From the NCBI GenBank assembly GCA_005223375.1, contig RXOD01003809.1:1-60982 (forward strand): a stretch of 60,982 nucleotides of DNA. Reading direction: 5' to 3'. The number at the start of each line of letters is the position of its first letter. Position 1 is the stretch's first letter. Under the pieces are notes generated by a model, which searched no databases, was not told where the DNA came from, and was given only the letters and a program-made list of their open reading frames with translations. A program made the translations under genes and the position numbers. This document shows, piece by piece, positions 1-10,029 of this stretch. This stretch comes from Amoebophrya sp. AT5.2. Taxonomy: Eukaryota; Sar; Dinophyceae; Syndiniales; Amoebophryaceae.

Positions 1-3000
1 ACCCATCACGAAGTACCTACCAGTTGGCCACTTACCATCTGGTCTCTCCATAGCGTGCTTCACCCGCCACTGGGAGTTCGACGGTTTCATCAGACTCACG
101 TCGCGGCCCACCGGCGGCGGCCCAACACCGGGGTCGAGCAATAAATGGTTTCCGTGCACGACCGTTCCCCCCTGCACCGGGTGCGCCTCTTCCACGAAGA
201 AGCTCGCGTTGCCCACCTCGCAGCAGTAGATGAAACTGGGGTCGGACAGCGTGAACGTGTTCGGCACGCCGATCAAATCCTCGGTGTACATCACGTGCAG
301 GTACGCCAGCGCGTGCTTCGCGCTGGGCAGCAGCAGCATCTCCCGAATCAGCGTGTTGGTGACCACCGCCTCGCACCCGGACACGTCCCCCCGCTCGCCG
401 GTGTCGATGTACTGCCAGAGAATGGAAAGCCCGTACGCGTTCAGCCCCATGTACGCACCCATCGCCGGGTGCGTGTAGATCATGCTCGCACAGGGCTCGG
501 TGAAAAACTTCGAATCCCACGCGACGTCCTCGCTGCTGAAGAAAATGTTCTTCTCGTTCATGTCCCGCATGAAGTTCGGCGTGTTCCGCTGCAGGAGCGG
601 AATCATCACTTCGTTCACCCGGCCCTGCATCCACGTGTCGATGCGGACCCGCTCGGACTCCATTTGCCGCTCCGCGGCATCCGCCAGCTCGGGGGAGAGC
701 TTGTTGCCGTCGGCGGAGTCATCGTCGTCACCGTCACTGTCGGGAGCGAGGTCCCCGGGGGCGGAGTCTTGGGATCCCTTCGACTTCTTGGTGGACATTT
801 TTTTGCCCTGATCCACGGTCGCGCTTTTCTTCGTGGACACCTTCGATTTTTTCGTCGTCGAAGCACTCTTTTTGAAGCCGGTGGCGCGGAGGAGAGCGCG
901 CCGGCTCACGGGCGAGTTGGTGTGTAGAATCACCACGTCGTGCTTGGCGTCGTCGAAAAGCGAGGGCGACTCGTCGTTGGTCTGGGCAGAAATGACGCGG
1001 TGATGCGGGTGCATTCCACCGTACAAAGTCGCGATGCCGGTGCAGCCGGTATCTAGAAGAGCCTGCTCCTGTTGTAGTTTTCGATGCAGTACTAGTTGTG
1101 GTCAGACTCTGATCCATCATGTTGAAGCGAGAATGCTCAAAGGTCACGGAGCTGCGTGAACACGAAGAAGAAGACAACACCAGTACTTCAGATGGATCAA
1201 CAAGTATGCTTCGATCATGGAGGATCGAAAAGACAAGGCCGAGTAAGACACAAGTACGACGGCAATAAGAATAAACAAAGTATTAAAGTTAGTACCTCGC
1301 CAGCATCTTCGACATGTGTCGACAGCTTGTCCCCGCTACCTGTACTGTCTTTCGAGCCCGCTTTGCTTGCTTTGCTTCTCTTGGATGCCCTCGTGGTTCT
1401 GCTTTCTTTTGTGTTCGCTGCGACGACCGCCGCAGAATCGAGATCCTGGACTACTTGCGTCGAGGCTAGCCTGGACATATCACTGTCGGCCATGCGCGCC
1501 ACTTTACGCCCTACTCGCCCGTCGGGTAACAAAGCACTCTCTTGCATGCTCGCGCTATTCTTCCCCGGCGGAGAGTTTGACGAGGACGCAAGCCGCGACA
1601 TATCTGACCTATCCGTAACCTGCATACCGTGTCGGCCCGCCGCTGGCTGCTCGTTTCCAATCATAACGGAACCGCCTGGCATGGCGCTATCTTTTCCGGG
1701 ATAATGCGACGACGCCAGTCTTGACATGTCTGACCGGTCTTGGACGTTTACGCCCATTCGCGTCGCTGGCCCATAGACGCTGTTTCCGCCAGCATACATT
1801 ACACTTTCGCCGGGAGCGTGAGACGCCAATCGCGACATATCGGATCTATCCGTAACCTGCATACCGTGTCGGCCTGCTGGCTCGCTTCCAATCATGACGG
1901 AATCGTTCGGCATGGTGCTATTTTTTCCAGGGTAGTGCGACGACGCGAGTCTGGACATATCGGACCTGTCCTGGACGTTTACGCCTACTCGCGCCGCTGG
2001 CCCGCTGACGCTGTCACCGCCCACAGACATTACGCTCTCCCCTGGTGCGCGAGACGCCAAACGCGACATATCCGACCTGTCCGTAACCTGCATTCCGTAC
2101 CGCCCCGCTGGAGTCTCGTTACCTGCCACAAGTGAGTCGCTCGACATGACACTATCTTTTCCGGGGGCATGCGAGGACGCCAACCTTGACATGTCGGACC
2201 GGTCTTGGACGTTCATGCCCATTCTACCCGCTGGCGCTGGCCCGCTTACGCTCATGATGCTGCCAGCGTTTGATGATGCATATCTGACGCTATGATCGCC
2301 TGGGTAGTTGCTTGACGCTAGCCTGGACATGTCCCCCCGATCGTAGTCGCCCACGTTGGCAGCCTGTCTTCCAGGCGGCAGAATCATGTCCGACTGCACC
2401 GAGGCCGTGGAAGCTAAATATCGTGAGGACTGCTGTTCGCTCGCCATCCTCGACATTGTACTGTCCATGACGACGCCCGCCCCCCTTCCCTCCGGCGTGA
2501 ATGGTATCGACACGTGGTCGCTGCGGCCGTCGTGAACGCTCCCACCGTTCACAGTTACGGTCGTGCCCATACGAGAGCTCGCCATTCGGTCCATCTCACT
2601 AAGATCAAAGTTTCGCTGCGCCCCGCGCCCCTGTGGTGCTCCTGGGCCCGAAGAAGTACTAACCTGCGAATCCATTCGCGAGCTGGCCATTCTGTCCATC
2701 AGGGAGTGGTCAGCGAAGCCCCCATGCCGGCCGGCGGGAACCACGCGCGACGCCGAGCTGCCGTTAGATATGACACTGTCTCCAGCACCCAGATAGCGTG
2801 AGTGCCCGAACAAGTGCGCACTTGTCCCGGACGTCCCGCCGGCTTCGGAGGCCAGCCTCGACATCTCGCTGTTGTCGCGCATGCCGTAGTTTGCCGCGCC
2901 CCGGCCGTCCGGAACGTCCCGCGACATCTCACTGTCCTCCTGCCTCTTGACTTCGTGCTGGTCGCCCGATGTGGACGAGCCGAGGGATTGTGATGTATTT

Positions 3001-3641
3001 TCATCATCTTGTTCCGGCGGCGACGAGCTCTCACTTGCTTCGGCGCCCGAAGAAGAGTCTTCGCTCTCCTCGGACCGCTCCTGTATCGTATCACCTCCAG
3101 CAGCCTTCTTCCTCTCTGAAGTGCCCACCTGGCTTCCTCTTCCGCTCGCGTGCGTGTGCAGGTCGGACTGGCGACTCACGGAGAACTTGTGCTCCTCCTT
3201 CATGCTCGCCAGCGTCTTGCTCATCTTGCTCGTGTGCTTCTTGAAGTCCTTCTGGGCGCGGGCGTGCAGCTCGGCCATCAGCAGCTCGTAGTCCACCGCC
3301 AGCCGCATCACCATCTTCAGGAAGGGCGGTTCCTCCGCCGTCTGGCCGCGCGTCTTCACCCACTGGGCCTGGCAGCCCGCGACCAGGCCCTCAAACTCCG
3401 CGTACGACGTGGGCGCAAAATCCTCCATCGCGTCGACACCCTGCTCGGCCATGGTGTCCCACTCGGCGAGCACGGAAGAGCGGAACTTCTGCTTGTAGAG
3501 CTCGGCCTTCTTCTCGTACAAATTCAGAATGTCCTCCAGCATCTGCTCCCCGATGCGATACCCACGCTCGAAGGGAGACTTCGTGGTCACCAGCACCAGC
3601 CGGCTCTCACCCTTACGCTGGGCAGACTCGGTAGCTCCCAT
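1..3641 (-). CDS. C45 family acyltransferase/autoproteolytic hydrolase with repeat-bearing pro-region (3' end off window)
   Basis: Two exons are visible: 3641-1296 and 1068 to about 36, with a phase-0 intron at 1295-1069 (donor GAG|GTACTAAC, acceptor CAACAG|GAG). A good donor (G|GTAAGTGG) at about 35 suggests a further intron beyond the left edge. Exon 1 starts MGATES, fitting an N-myristoylation signal, followed by SPFERGYRIGEQM, which resembles the N-terminal part of acyl-CoA:6-aminopenicillanate acyltransferase relatives. Residues about 170-730 are a low-complexity array of some 15 MSRLAS/MDRMASS units. Exon 2 begins with the expected nucleophile box DTGCTGIATL, then AQTND, a Lys/Ser-rich insert, GAYMGLNAYGLS and VVHGNHLLLD, in the order of the C45 core. 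Family members cleave themselves before the Cys and act as amidases or N-acyltransferases; the substrate here is unknown. The very long pro-region is unusual. Confidence 0.85.
1460..2930 (-). repeat. Coding tandem repeat, MSRLAS units
   Basis: Inside exon 1 of the C45 gene the motif DxSxMSRLAS (or MDRMASS) recurs about every 30-35 codons. The later copies alternate between two unit types, one containing HGMQVTDRSDMSRLAS and one containing MGVNVQDRSDMSRLASS, so the array grew by duplication of a two-unit block. Each unit places Arg three residues before Ser, a pattern that basophilic kinases can use; phosphorylation is only inference. Confidence 0.85.
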
Positions 3642-4729
3642 TACTTTTGAGTTTTGGTTTATACAGAAGCTTTTGTGTGGTCGCCTCGCCGAGTTGTGGT
3701 TCTTGAAGCTACTCAGTTACAGCTAGCTTCTAAAGATAGAGGACAGAATCAAAAGAGGGTCTAATTTCATCGGGGCATGTAGTGTTGAAGCACAAGTCAC
3801 TGTCGATTGGTGAGGGAAACTTCTCAATCGGTTGCTGCTGCTGGATGAAGATAAGTAAGATGCTCCACCTGCTGAATGCTGCACGTCGCGTTACACCTTC
3901 GCTTTTTACGATGAAACGAACGACTACGTCGAACCGACGGACGCTGTCGCTGTCCTACATCTTCTATACGGAAACACTCGTATTTTTTCTAACACCGAAG
4001 CGCTGCCTCAGCCACGACCGCAGCACGAGCACGTAACCGAGCCGGAACCATACCGACTTTCGCGACCACGAGGTAGAGATTGAAGATAAAGAGTGAGCGT
4101 AAAGTACCGACGACAGGGACAGATTCAGATACGGATGGGGATGCTAACAGCTCGGTGCCAGCAGATCGACGCTGACGAGCTACAGCCGCACGGAAACTTT
4201 GAAAAGACCGAGCGACAAAGTAGAAGAACGAAGGTGGAGATACTTATACAGCTTTTGTCCAACAAATGTACCACATCAGAAACAGAAAACGTCTGGTAAA
4301 ATTTTGCGGCCGGACAGCCTTGTTCTCCTCGCAGGCTTTTTTACGGTTCTTACGTTCTTGTGGTCTACTTCCTCCTGGACGTGCATGCGCAGCTCCGAGC
4401 TTTCGTCCGTACTCGTCGTGCCCACCCGCACCGCCACTGTATTTCTAGTATTTCTTCCCATCTGCCTCTGCCATCCCTTCCACAGACAACCGGTGATCCC
4501 CCCATGATCACCAGATGTTGATCATTCCTCTATGTCCGTCTTTCCCAGCGAAAATTTGAGTCCGACCCCCTCGTCGAGCACCAGCAGCAGGCCGCACATG
4601 CAATGTCTTGTTGTTTGACGGGAAATCCAGATTTCACTTTCCTTCTCAGGGTGGCCTCGTCGCTGTCCTCACTGGTCCTTTTTCTCTGCAACTCCCTGTT
4701 CCACCACTTTCGTCTACTTACAATTACAT
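3642..4729. other. Intergenic region, no supported gene
   Basis: About 1.1 kb between the start of the C45 gene and the stop of the TIM-barrel/phosphoribosyltransferase gene. It should hold the promoter and 5' UTR of the former and the 3' UTR of the latter. Short ORFs on both strands show no recognisable protein. No RNA gene or repeat seen. Confidence 0.6.
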
Positions 4730-7700
4730 TCAAATTTTCAGCGCGCGCTTCATCCCCAGCAGGTAGCGATTGTCGAGGAAGCCCCGCAGGCACGCTGGCG
4801 TCACTTGATGCACCGGGATGTTTGTCCAATTCTTCAACGCTCCCCGTACGGCGTCGTTGCCCTCACAGCCAACCGTCGCGATCCCGACCAGGTTGCAACC
4901 GAGCTCCTCTGTGATCAGCCGCACGCACCCGTCCATGGTGCCGCCCGTTTCCACCCACTGGTCCACGAGCAGCACGTTCAGCCCCCCGAGCTCGAAGTTG
5001 TTTCGCACGTGGATGGACTGCGACTTTCCCGTGTAGTTCACGAACTCCACCCCGACGGTCTCGCAGCCAAGCTTGCCCTCCTTGCGCAGGGAGAGGAACC
5101 CGCAGTCCAGGTACGAGGCCAGCGCGCCCGCGTAGTAGAAGCCGGCGGCGTCGGGACCCGCAACGAGGTCGATGCGGCGACCCTGTTGAGAAGTGGAAGT
5201 GCCGCGATTGCCGAAACAAAAAGGCACCAGCATCTCCAGCACACAGCGGTTCATGTCGAGGCAAATCGAGCTCGGGTCCAGCCACGCGTACTGAAACAGC
5301 TCTGGCGGCTGCCGGAAGTCGTCTTGCACGTTCTCCGATTGCAGCAACAGGTGCCGCTTTCGCCGCTTCAGGCACATGGGCACCTTAGCGAAGGGGAATT
5401 TCCGCTCCTCGACCGCTTGTCGGTGCTTTTTCTCGGTATCGAGGAAAGCGTGTTGGGCCGGACTAAGACTCCTCGCGCGTGCAAGCATCCGCGAGGTTTG
5501 CGTGGACCTTCCCGCGCGAAATTCGGTGCTCTGGTCCTCCAGCTCAAGCATGTGCTGGTTACCTCGGAATTCCTTCTCCAGCACGACATTTCGAAGCTCC
5601 TCGCGAGCTTCCTGCTCACGGTCCCACGCGACCACGGCATCGACCAAAGCCGTTAGTTTTTTGTCCGAGAGCTCGTGAAAGTCATCGCTTACCCCCGTCG
5701 CCACCAGGAGAACGTCCACGCCAAGGCCTAAGTATTTCCCGACGTTCTCTGGTGTGACCCCGGATCCGAGTCCGAGCGGTTTTTGCGGTCCGACCCCCGC
5801 ACGCATGGCGGCTATTTTCGCCTCGTCCGCTTCCACCCCCGTTGCCTCGCCCGAGGTCATCACGACGTCCACGTATCCGTGCTTGTGGCGCATCAGCGCG
5901 TGCAACCCTTCGTGCAGGCCGTGTCTGGTCACGGCGCCGGTGGTATCCGTCGCGATTTTCGCTTGCGCGTGCGCGGAGAAATGGCAGGCCTTCACCGCCG
6001 CGGTCTTGTACAGGTCGGGCTGCACGGGCCGCTGCTTTTTAAAGCAGACGCCGCCGAAGTACAACCCGTTCCAGTCTCTTACCACGGAGTCCTGCACCGA
6101 CCGGACCAAATTCGCGGCTGGCTGCTCCTCGGTGCGCTCGTCGATCAGAGCTGTGTCCGCCCAGTAGGCATCAACGAACACGCCCGCAGCGCGTTCGGCT
6201 TGGCTCGCCCCGGTCATTCTGAGCGACGGCACGGGTACCGCTTGCACTTGTTCATCCTCTGCACGTGCAGGAGGAGCTTCCTCCTCGTCCTGCTGCTCCA
6301 CCAAGGGCTCCAGCCTGATCTCCTGCTCCTGCACCTGACGCTGACCCTGCGCAATGGTGCCAGCACTAGCGATTGTAAGCAGAGCAGGGTCGTGAGTTTC
6401 GAAAGCAGACCCGTATGCTTCCCTTTTGGCAGCAGCTGGAAATGGGTCGTGATGATGAGGAAGAGAAAGTAAATAAATAGGACCAGCACCAGTTGTGATA
6501 TTAGGGTCCTCAACACCGCGCGATAGGAGAACGTCGGCCTCACCTTGCGACAGGAGAACGTCAGGGGCCTCATCTTCCAACTCAACTTTGGCTTCCGACC
6601 CGGCACCGCCCTCGCCTTCGGGATGTGGCACACGCGTGGCCATAGGCCTTGACAGAGGCATGCGCAGAGGCTCAGGCGCTGCATCGTCTACTTCCACATT
6701 TGCTTCTGACGCTGCACTGCTTTCGCCTTCCGGCGGTGCTGGCACATTACGCCTGGAAACGTCCTCTACTTCTTCCAAGTTGACTTCTGACGCTGCACTA
6801 GCTTCCCCTTCCGGCAGGAGGGGCGTACTCATACGCATTGCAGCGTCTTCTTCCACAGTAGGGGGCGCGGTGTCGTGGGCCGAGGTTTCCAGCTGAGTGA
6901 CGGAGACGCCCGGCGTAGGCCCAGGAGTGGCATACGCATCCAGCTGCCCATAACGCTCCGCCTCCGGCGTGGCTGCGCTACCGTGCCCGGACGCCTCGAG
7001 GTGCGCGACACTGACTCCCGGCGTGGTCGGGGAAGCGTACCCCTCAAGATGGCCGATGTAGTCCACTGTCGCTTTTAAATGTGGAACGGAAGCATGCAGG
7101 ACCTGCGGCTGCGGTGGCGGCCTCACGATGGCGCTGGGTGCTTGTATGTGTTCCACCTGTTGCACCTGTAGCTGCTGCCCGGCATCGACCTCCACCGTTG
7201 CTTTGCTACTCGACGACGAAACAGGAGGTTGTTCTTGTACTACATTAGACTCGTCCTGCGGCTCTTCACCGACGTCCTCTGGCGCGAACAGGAACGATTC
7301 TTGCGGCGCTTCCGCTGAAACTCCTGGCGCAGGGGGACGCCGAGGTGGTCCGCCTGTTCCTTCCGCCTCGGTTGTCGACGCGTCAAAAATATCCTCGGCA
7401 GCTATAACATCTTCTAGATCATTCCAAGTTGCAAGCACAACGCGTGAAATTGTTGCTTGAGCTTCGGGTTGGGCTTGCACCCGAGCAGGAGCATCACCCG
7501 CCGTTGTACTACTTTCATCTGCAGGACCTTCCTCAGCCGCGGGTGAAGTGCTGCCAAATGCCGTGCTTGTCGGCGGTGGAAATGCAGCACCTTCTTCAGC
7601 CCGAGGAGGACGTTGTGGTGGTGGTCGTCGTGCTCGTGGTGTACTATTTTCACTCGACGCGGCGGCGGCGCGGGCGTCCTCTTCTTTAATTTCAGCCATC

Positions 7701-8515
7701 AACTTGAGGCTGGGCGGTGCAGCAGCAGCGGGGGCCGACACTGGCATCGCGAGCGCGTGCGCTGCAGAGCCTAAGCCTGCGGTTTTGTCCTCGTTGTCGT
7801 AGAAGTTCGGGGCTGGCATATTCTTTTTTTCATCGTTTACGGCAGCTTCCTCTATGTTTTGTTCATCCTCCTGCAGCCGCAGCAACTCCCGGTCGACCGG
7901 CAGCAGGTCCGAAAAGTCCGCCTTCGCCAGCCTAGCTAAAACCGGAAACGCTACGTCGCCAGTGACACCGAGAAAGTTCACCCCGATGAACATACTCGGA
8001 AACATTTTCCGCACGGCTATCACGATGGGCAACATCTCACGATAGTCGTAACTTGTTATCATGTCGACCACCATTTCACCTGCGTCGCTTACGGCTACGC
8101 TTTCCACCTCGGTGTCCGACTGTTCGAAGATCGCCTCTTCGTCCATATCGCCAACCCCGTTCATCTCTTCCGCCTCCCTCTCCTTTTTTTTCTTCGCTTC
8201 CAACAACTCCTTCTTTCGCTTCAAAGAAGTCGCCCTCAGCACGGGGCGCTGCAGCGTCTTCAGAATCTCGTGCTGGTTGATGAGAAAACATCCCCGCAAA
8301 CCAGCCTTCTGGACGCGCGTCACGTTCCGGATGGCTTGGTGTAGGTCACGCACGTGGATCACGGGAAGAATTACCGCGGGAAGGTAGTAGCGCTCCAGAT
8401 TTTTTGAGACGTCGTCGGCGACGGCGGCGTCGAAAATATCCCTATTGTTACTGGAGGTGCCATAACAACTCTCGAAATAGTGGTGGAGGCGGTCGCGATT
8501 CAAGAGCATCGTCAT
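4730..8515 (-). CDS. BtpA-like TIM barrel fused to a phosphoribosyltransferase domain
   Basis: An unspliced 1,261-residue ORF with start ATG-ACG-ATG at 8515. Residues about 40-235 look like the first half of a BtpA-like TIM barrel (VIHVRDLHQAI, GCFLINQHE, FIGVNFLGVTGDVAF). A disordered Ser/Pro/Ala/Glu-rich insert of roughly 500 residues follows. The second half of the barrel resumes at about 770 (VDAYWADTALID, YFGGVCFKKQR, DVVMTSGEATG, GSGVTPENV, LLVATGVSDDF). From about 1040 to the end there is a type I phosphoribosyltransferase-like domain with the PRPP-loop motif VLLVDQWVETGGT at about 1180, preceded by DLVAGPDAAGF. Known members of the second domain use PRPP to salvage or make nucleotides, so a nucleotide or base substrate is plausible but unproven. 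Domain calls come from motif recall. It sits alone, in the same orientation as its neighbours. Confidence 0.75.
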   Translation of the reverse strand: MTMLLNRDRLHHYFESCYGTSSNNRDIFDAAVADDVSKNLERYYLPAVILPVIHVRDLHQAIRNVTRVQKAGLRGCFLINQHEILKTLQRPVLRATSLKRKKELLEAKKKKEREAEEMNGVGDMDEEAIFEQSDTEVESVAVSDAGEMVVDMITSYDYREMLPIVIAVRKMFPSMFIGVNFLGVTGDVAFPVLARLAKADFSDLLPVDRELLRLQEDEQNIEEAAVNDEKKNMPAPNFYDNEDKTAGLGSAAHALAMPVSAPAAAAPPSLKLMAEIKEEDARAAAASSENSTPRARRPPPQRPPRAEEGAAFPPPTSTAFGSTSPAAEEGPADESSTTAGDAPARVQAQPEAQATISRVVLATWNDLEDVIAAEDIFDASTTEAEGTGGPPRRPPAPGVSAEAPQESFLFAPEDVGEEPQDESNVVQEQPPVSSSSSKATVEVDAGQQLQVQQVEHIQAPSAIVRPPPQPQVLHASVPHLKATVDYIGHLEGYASPTTPGVSVAHLEASGHGSAATPEAERYGQLDAYATPGPTPGVSVTQLETSAHDTAPPTVEEDAAMRMSTPLLPEGEASAASEVNLEEVEDVSRRNVPAPPEGESSAASEANVEVDDAAPEPLRMPLSRPMATRVPHPEGEGGAGSEAKVELEDEAPDVLLSQGEADVLLSRGVEDPNITTGAGPIYLLSLPHHHDPFPAAAKREAYGSAFETHDPALLTIASAGTIAQGQRQVQEQEIRLEPLVEQQDEEEAPPARAEDEQVQAVPVPSLRMTGASQAERAAGVFVDAYWADTALIDERTEEQPAANLVRSVQDSVVRDWNGLYFGGVCFKKQRPVQPDLYKTAAVKACHFSAHAQAKIATDTTGAVTRHGLHEGLHALMRHKHGYVDVVMTSGEATGVEADEAKIAAMRAGVGPQKPLGLGSGVTPENVGKYLGLGVDVLLVATGVSDDFHELSDKKLTALVDAVVAWDREQEAREELRNVVLEKEFRGNQHMLELEDQSTEFRAGRSTQTSRMLARARSLSPAQHAFLDTEKKHRQAVEERKFPFAKVPMCLKRRKRHLLLQSENVQDDFRQPPELFQYAWLDPSSICLDMNRCVLEMLVPFCFGNRGTSTSQQGRRIDLVAGPDAAGFYYAGALASYLDCGFLSLRKEGKLGCETVGVEFVNYTGKSQSIHVRNNFELGGLNVLLVDQWVETGGTMDGCVRLITEELGCNLVGIATVGCEGNDAVRGALKNWTNIPVHQVTPACLRGFLDNRYLLGMKRALKI

Positions 8516-10029
8516 GATGGGGGGCGGGTGCTTGATTTTATTCGCGTGAGGAGCTGGGTGCGCGTAGGAGCTGGGCTCCTCCGAGGTGGGCGTGGCCGTC
8601 GCCGACGCAGTGGGGGTGTGGTTAGTAGTACTCTATCCTGCTCCTTAGCCTACTTGCGCAAACTGTTCTCGTTGTGGGGGGAGCTACAGCACAAGAATCA
8701 TTGTGGGGGCGGATAACTCCTACCATCGAAAAAGTCAGTTCACCTTCTCATTGCATTCAGACACTGCTTCTGGTCTTGTAAAATTTTTATCAAATGGAAA
8801 TCATTTTTTAGCTCATACTTCTAGCACGCAAAATTCATTGACATGGGTTCTGCTTGATGAGGAGGACGTGCCGCTGTCACAGCACGAAAACGGAAACGAC
8901 CGTAGTGTGGACGACTCACTTCGCCTGGAGAAAGGACGGTACTACAGATCGCGCACTTGCACGTTGCACTTGCACCACGGTCGAGCTTCTATTGATCACG
9001 CTGGGGACGAAAACGAAACGACTTAGTATACTGAAGTGCGACGCAAACACCGATGAGTGGAAAAAAAAACGGAAACTGTAAGCCGACGTAACCGATAAAC
9101 GGAGCTGCGGCCGCCGTACGAATTCTTCATGATTAATTTCTTTGTCAAGAGGACGAAGATGCAACAACCAAGCAACTGATTGAATCTTTGAACCGAACTG
9201 GCATGCAAGAGACAAGAATGAAAGTCAGACTCACGCATACAACTCGTGCAACAATCCCGTGCCGCGCAGCGGCGTAGTTGCCCTCTTCATCCTCCGGCAC
9301 GTGTCGGAGTCGGGTAGTCTTTCAACATGGTTGTAGCTACTTTCTTCCTCATCTTCAACATCAACGTGCTCACTCGCTTCTTCTACTTAGTCGCGTACAT
9401 GTTATTGTCTTGTGCATTTTATCTCCAAGCATTTTTTGACGCAATTCGTGTGTACAGGTACAGGAGACTCGTGTGGACGTAGAGAAACTTTCGTGTGGTC
9501 TTCTTCTGATTGGCCGTCGTGGCGAGCGCGAGGGTCCTGCTCGTCCGTACGACCTATGGCTAACGGGATTGACCAAAACAAAGAGACTGATACTGAACCA
9601 AAATTTAAAGTAAAACTCGTCTACTGTGCAAAAGTAAGTGGAGCTGTCTCGTCGATGCAGATGACCTATGTTTGCTTGTGTGGGGGTGTTGGTCTTCTTG
9701 GTGTACAACATGGAAAACATCATCTTAGTAGTAAACTATAAGTAAGTACTCTCCGTCTCACTTCTACGTCCTGTTGCTCCTGGACGTGGACTCCAATAGT
9801 GTTATAGTGGTTTTCGAATTCGAATCTATCAAGGACGCAAAAGAACCGCAAATAAGCATAAGGTACAACATGGCAATTGATGGACGACCCGCCCTCGTTT
9901 CCAAAGGCGATCTCAAGAGACGTTCGGCGCGTTAGCCTAGTCTCGTCTGGTGGGGCGAGCCCGTCAACCAGCTAGAATTCGCTTCGGCAAACAAAAAGCT
10001 TCCATCGGTGACATTCCGGATCGGCGACA
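8516..10029. other. Intergenic region, no supported gene
   Basis: About 1.5 kb between the start of the TIM-barrel gene and the stop of the coiled-coil gene. Only short ORFs without recognisable content or consistent frame are present on either strand. AT-rich stretches around 8760-8840 fit non-coding DNA. A plus-strand ORF at 9412-9741 was considered and not accepted. Confidence 0.55.

Noticed and set aside
145..927. Plus-strand ORF of 260 codons opposite the C45 catalytic exon
   Set aside because: The minus-strand frame here carries a clear C45 core, and the plus-strand product is His/Arg/Val-rich with no motif, typical of a shadow ORF in GC-rich coding DNA.
1053..1297. A non-canonical intron with AG...AG ends in the C45 gene
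   Set aside because: First suspected because the catalytic exon seemed to start at GATACC. A normal GT...AG intron (1295-1069) joins both exons in phase 0, so no unusual splice is needed.
9412..9741. Plus-strand ORF of 109 codons in the intergenic region
   Set aside because: No recognisable domain, mixed composition, opposite to the array direction, and similar to many chance ORFs of this length here.
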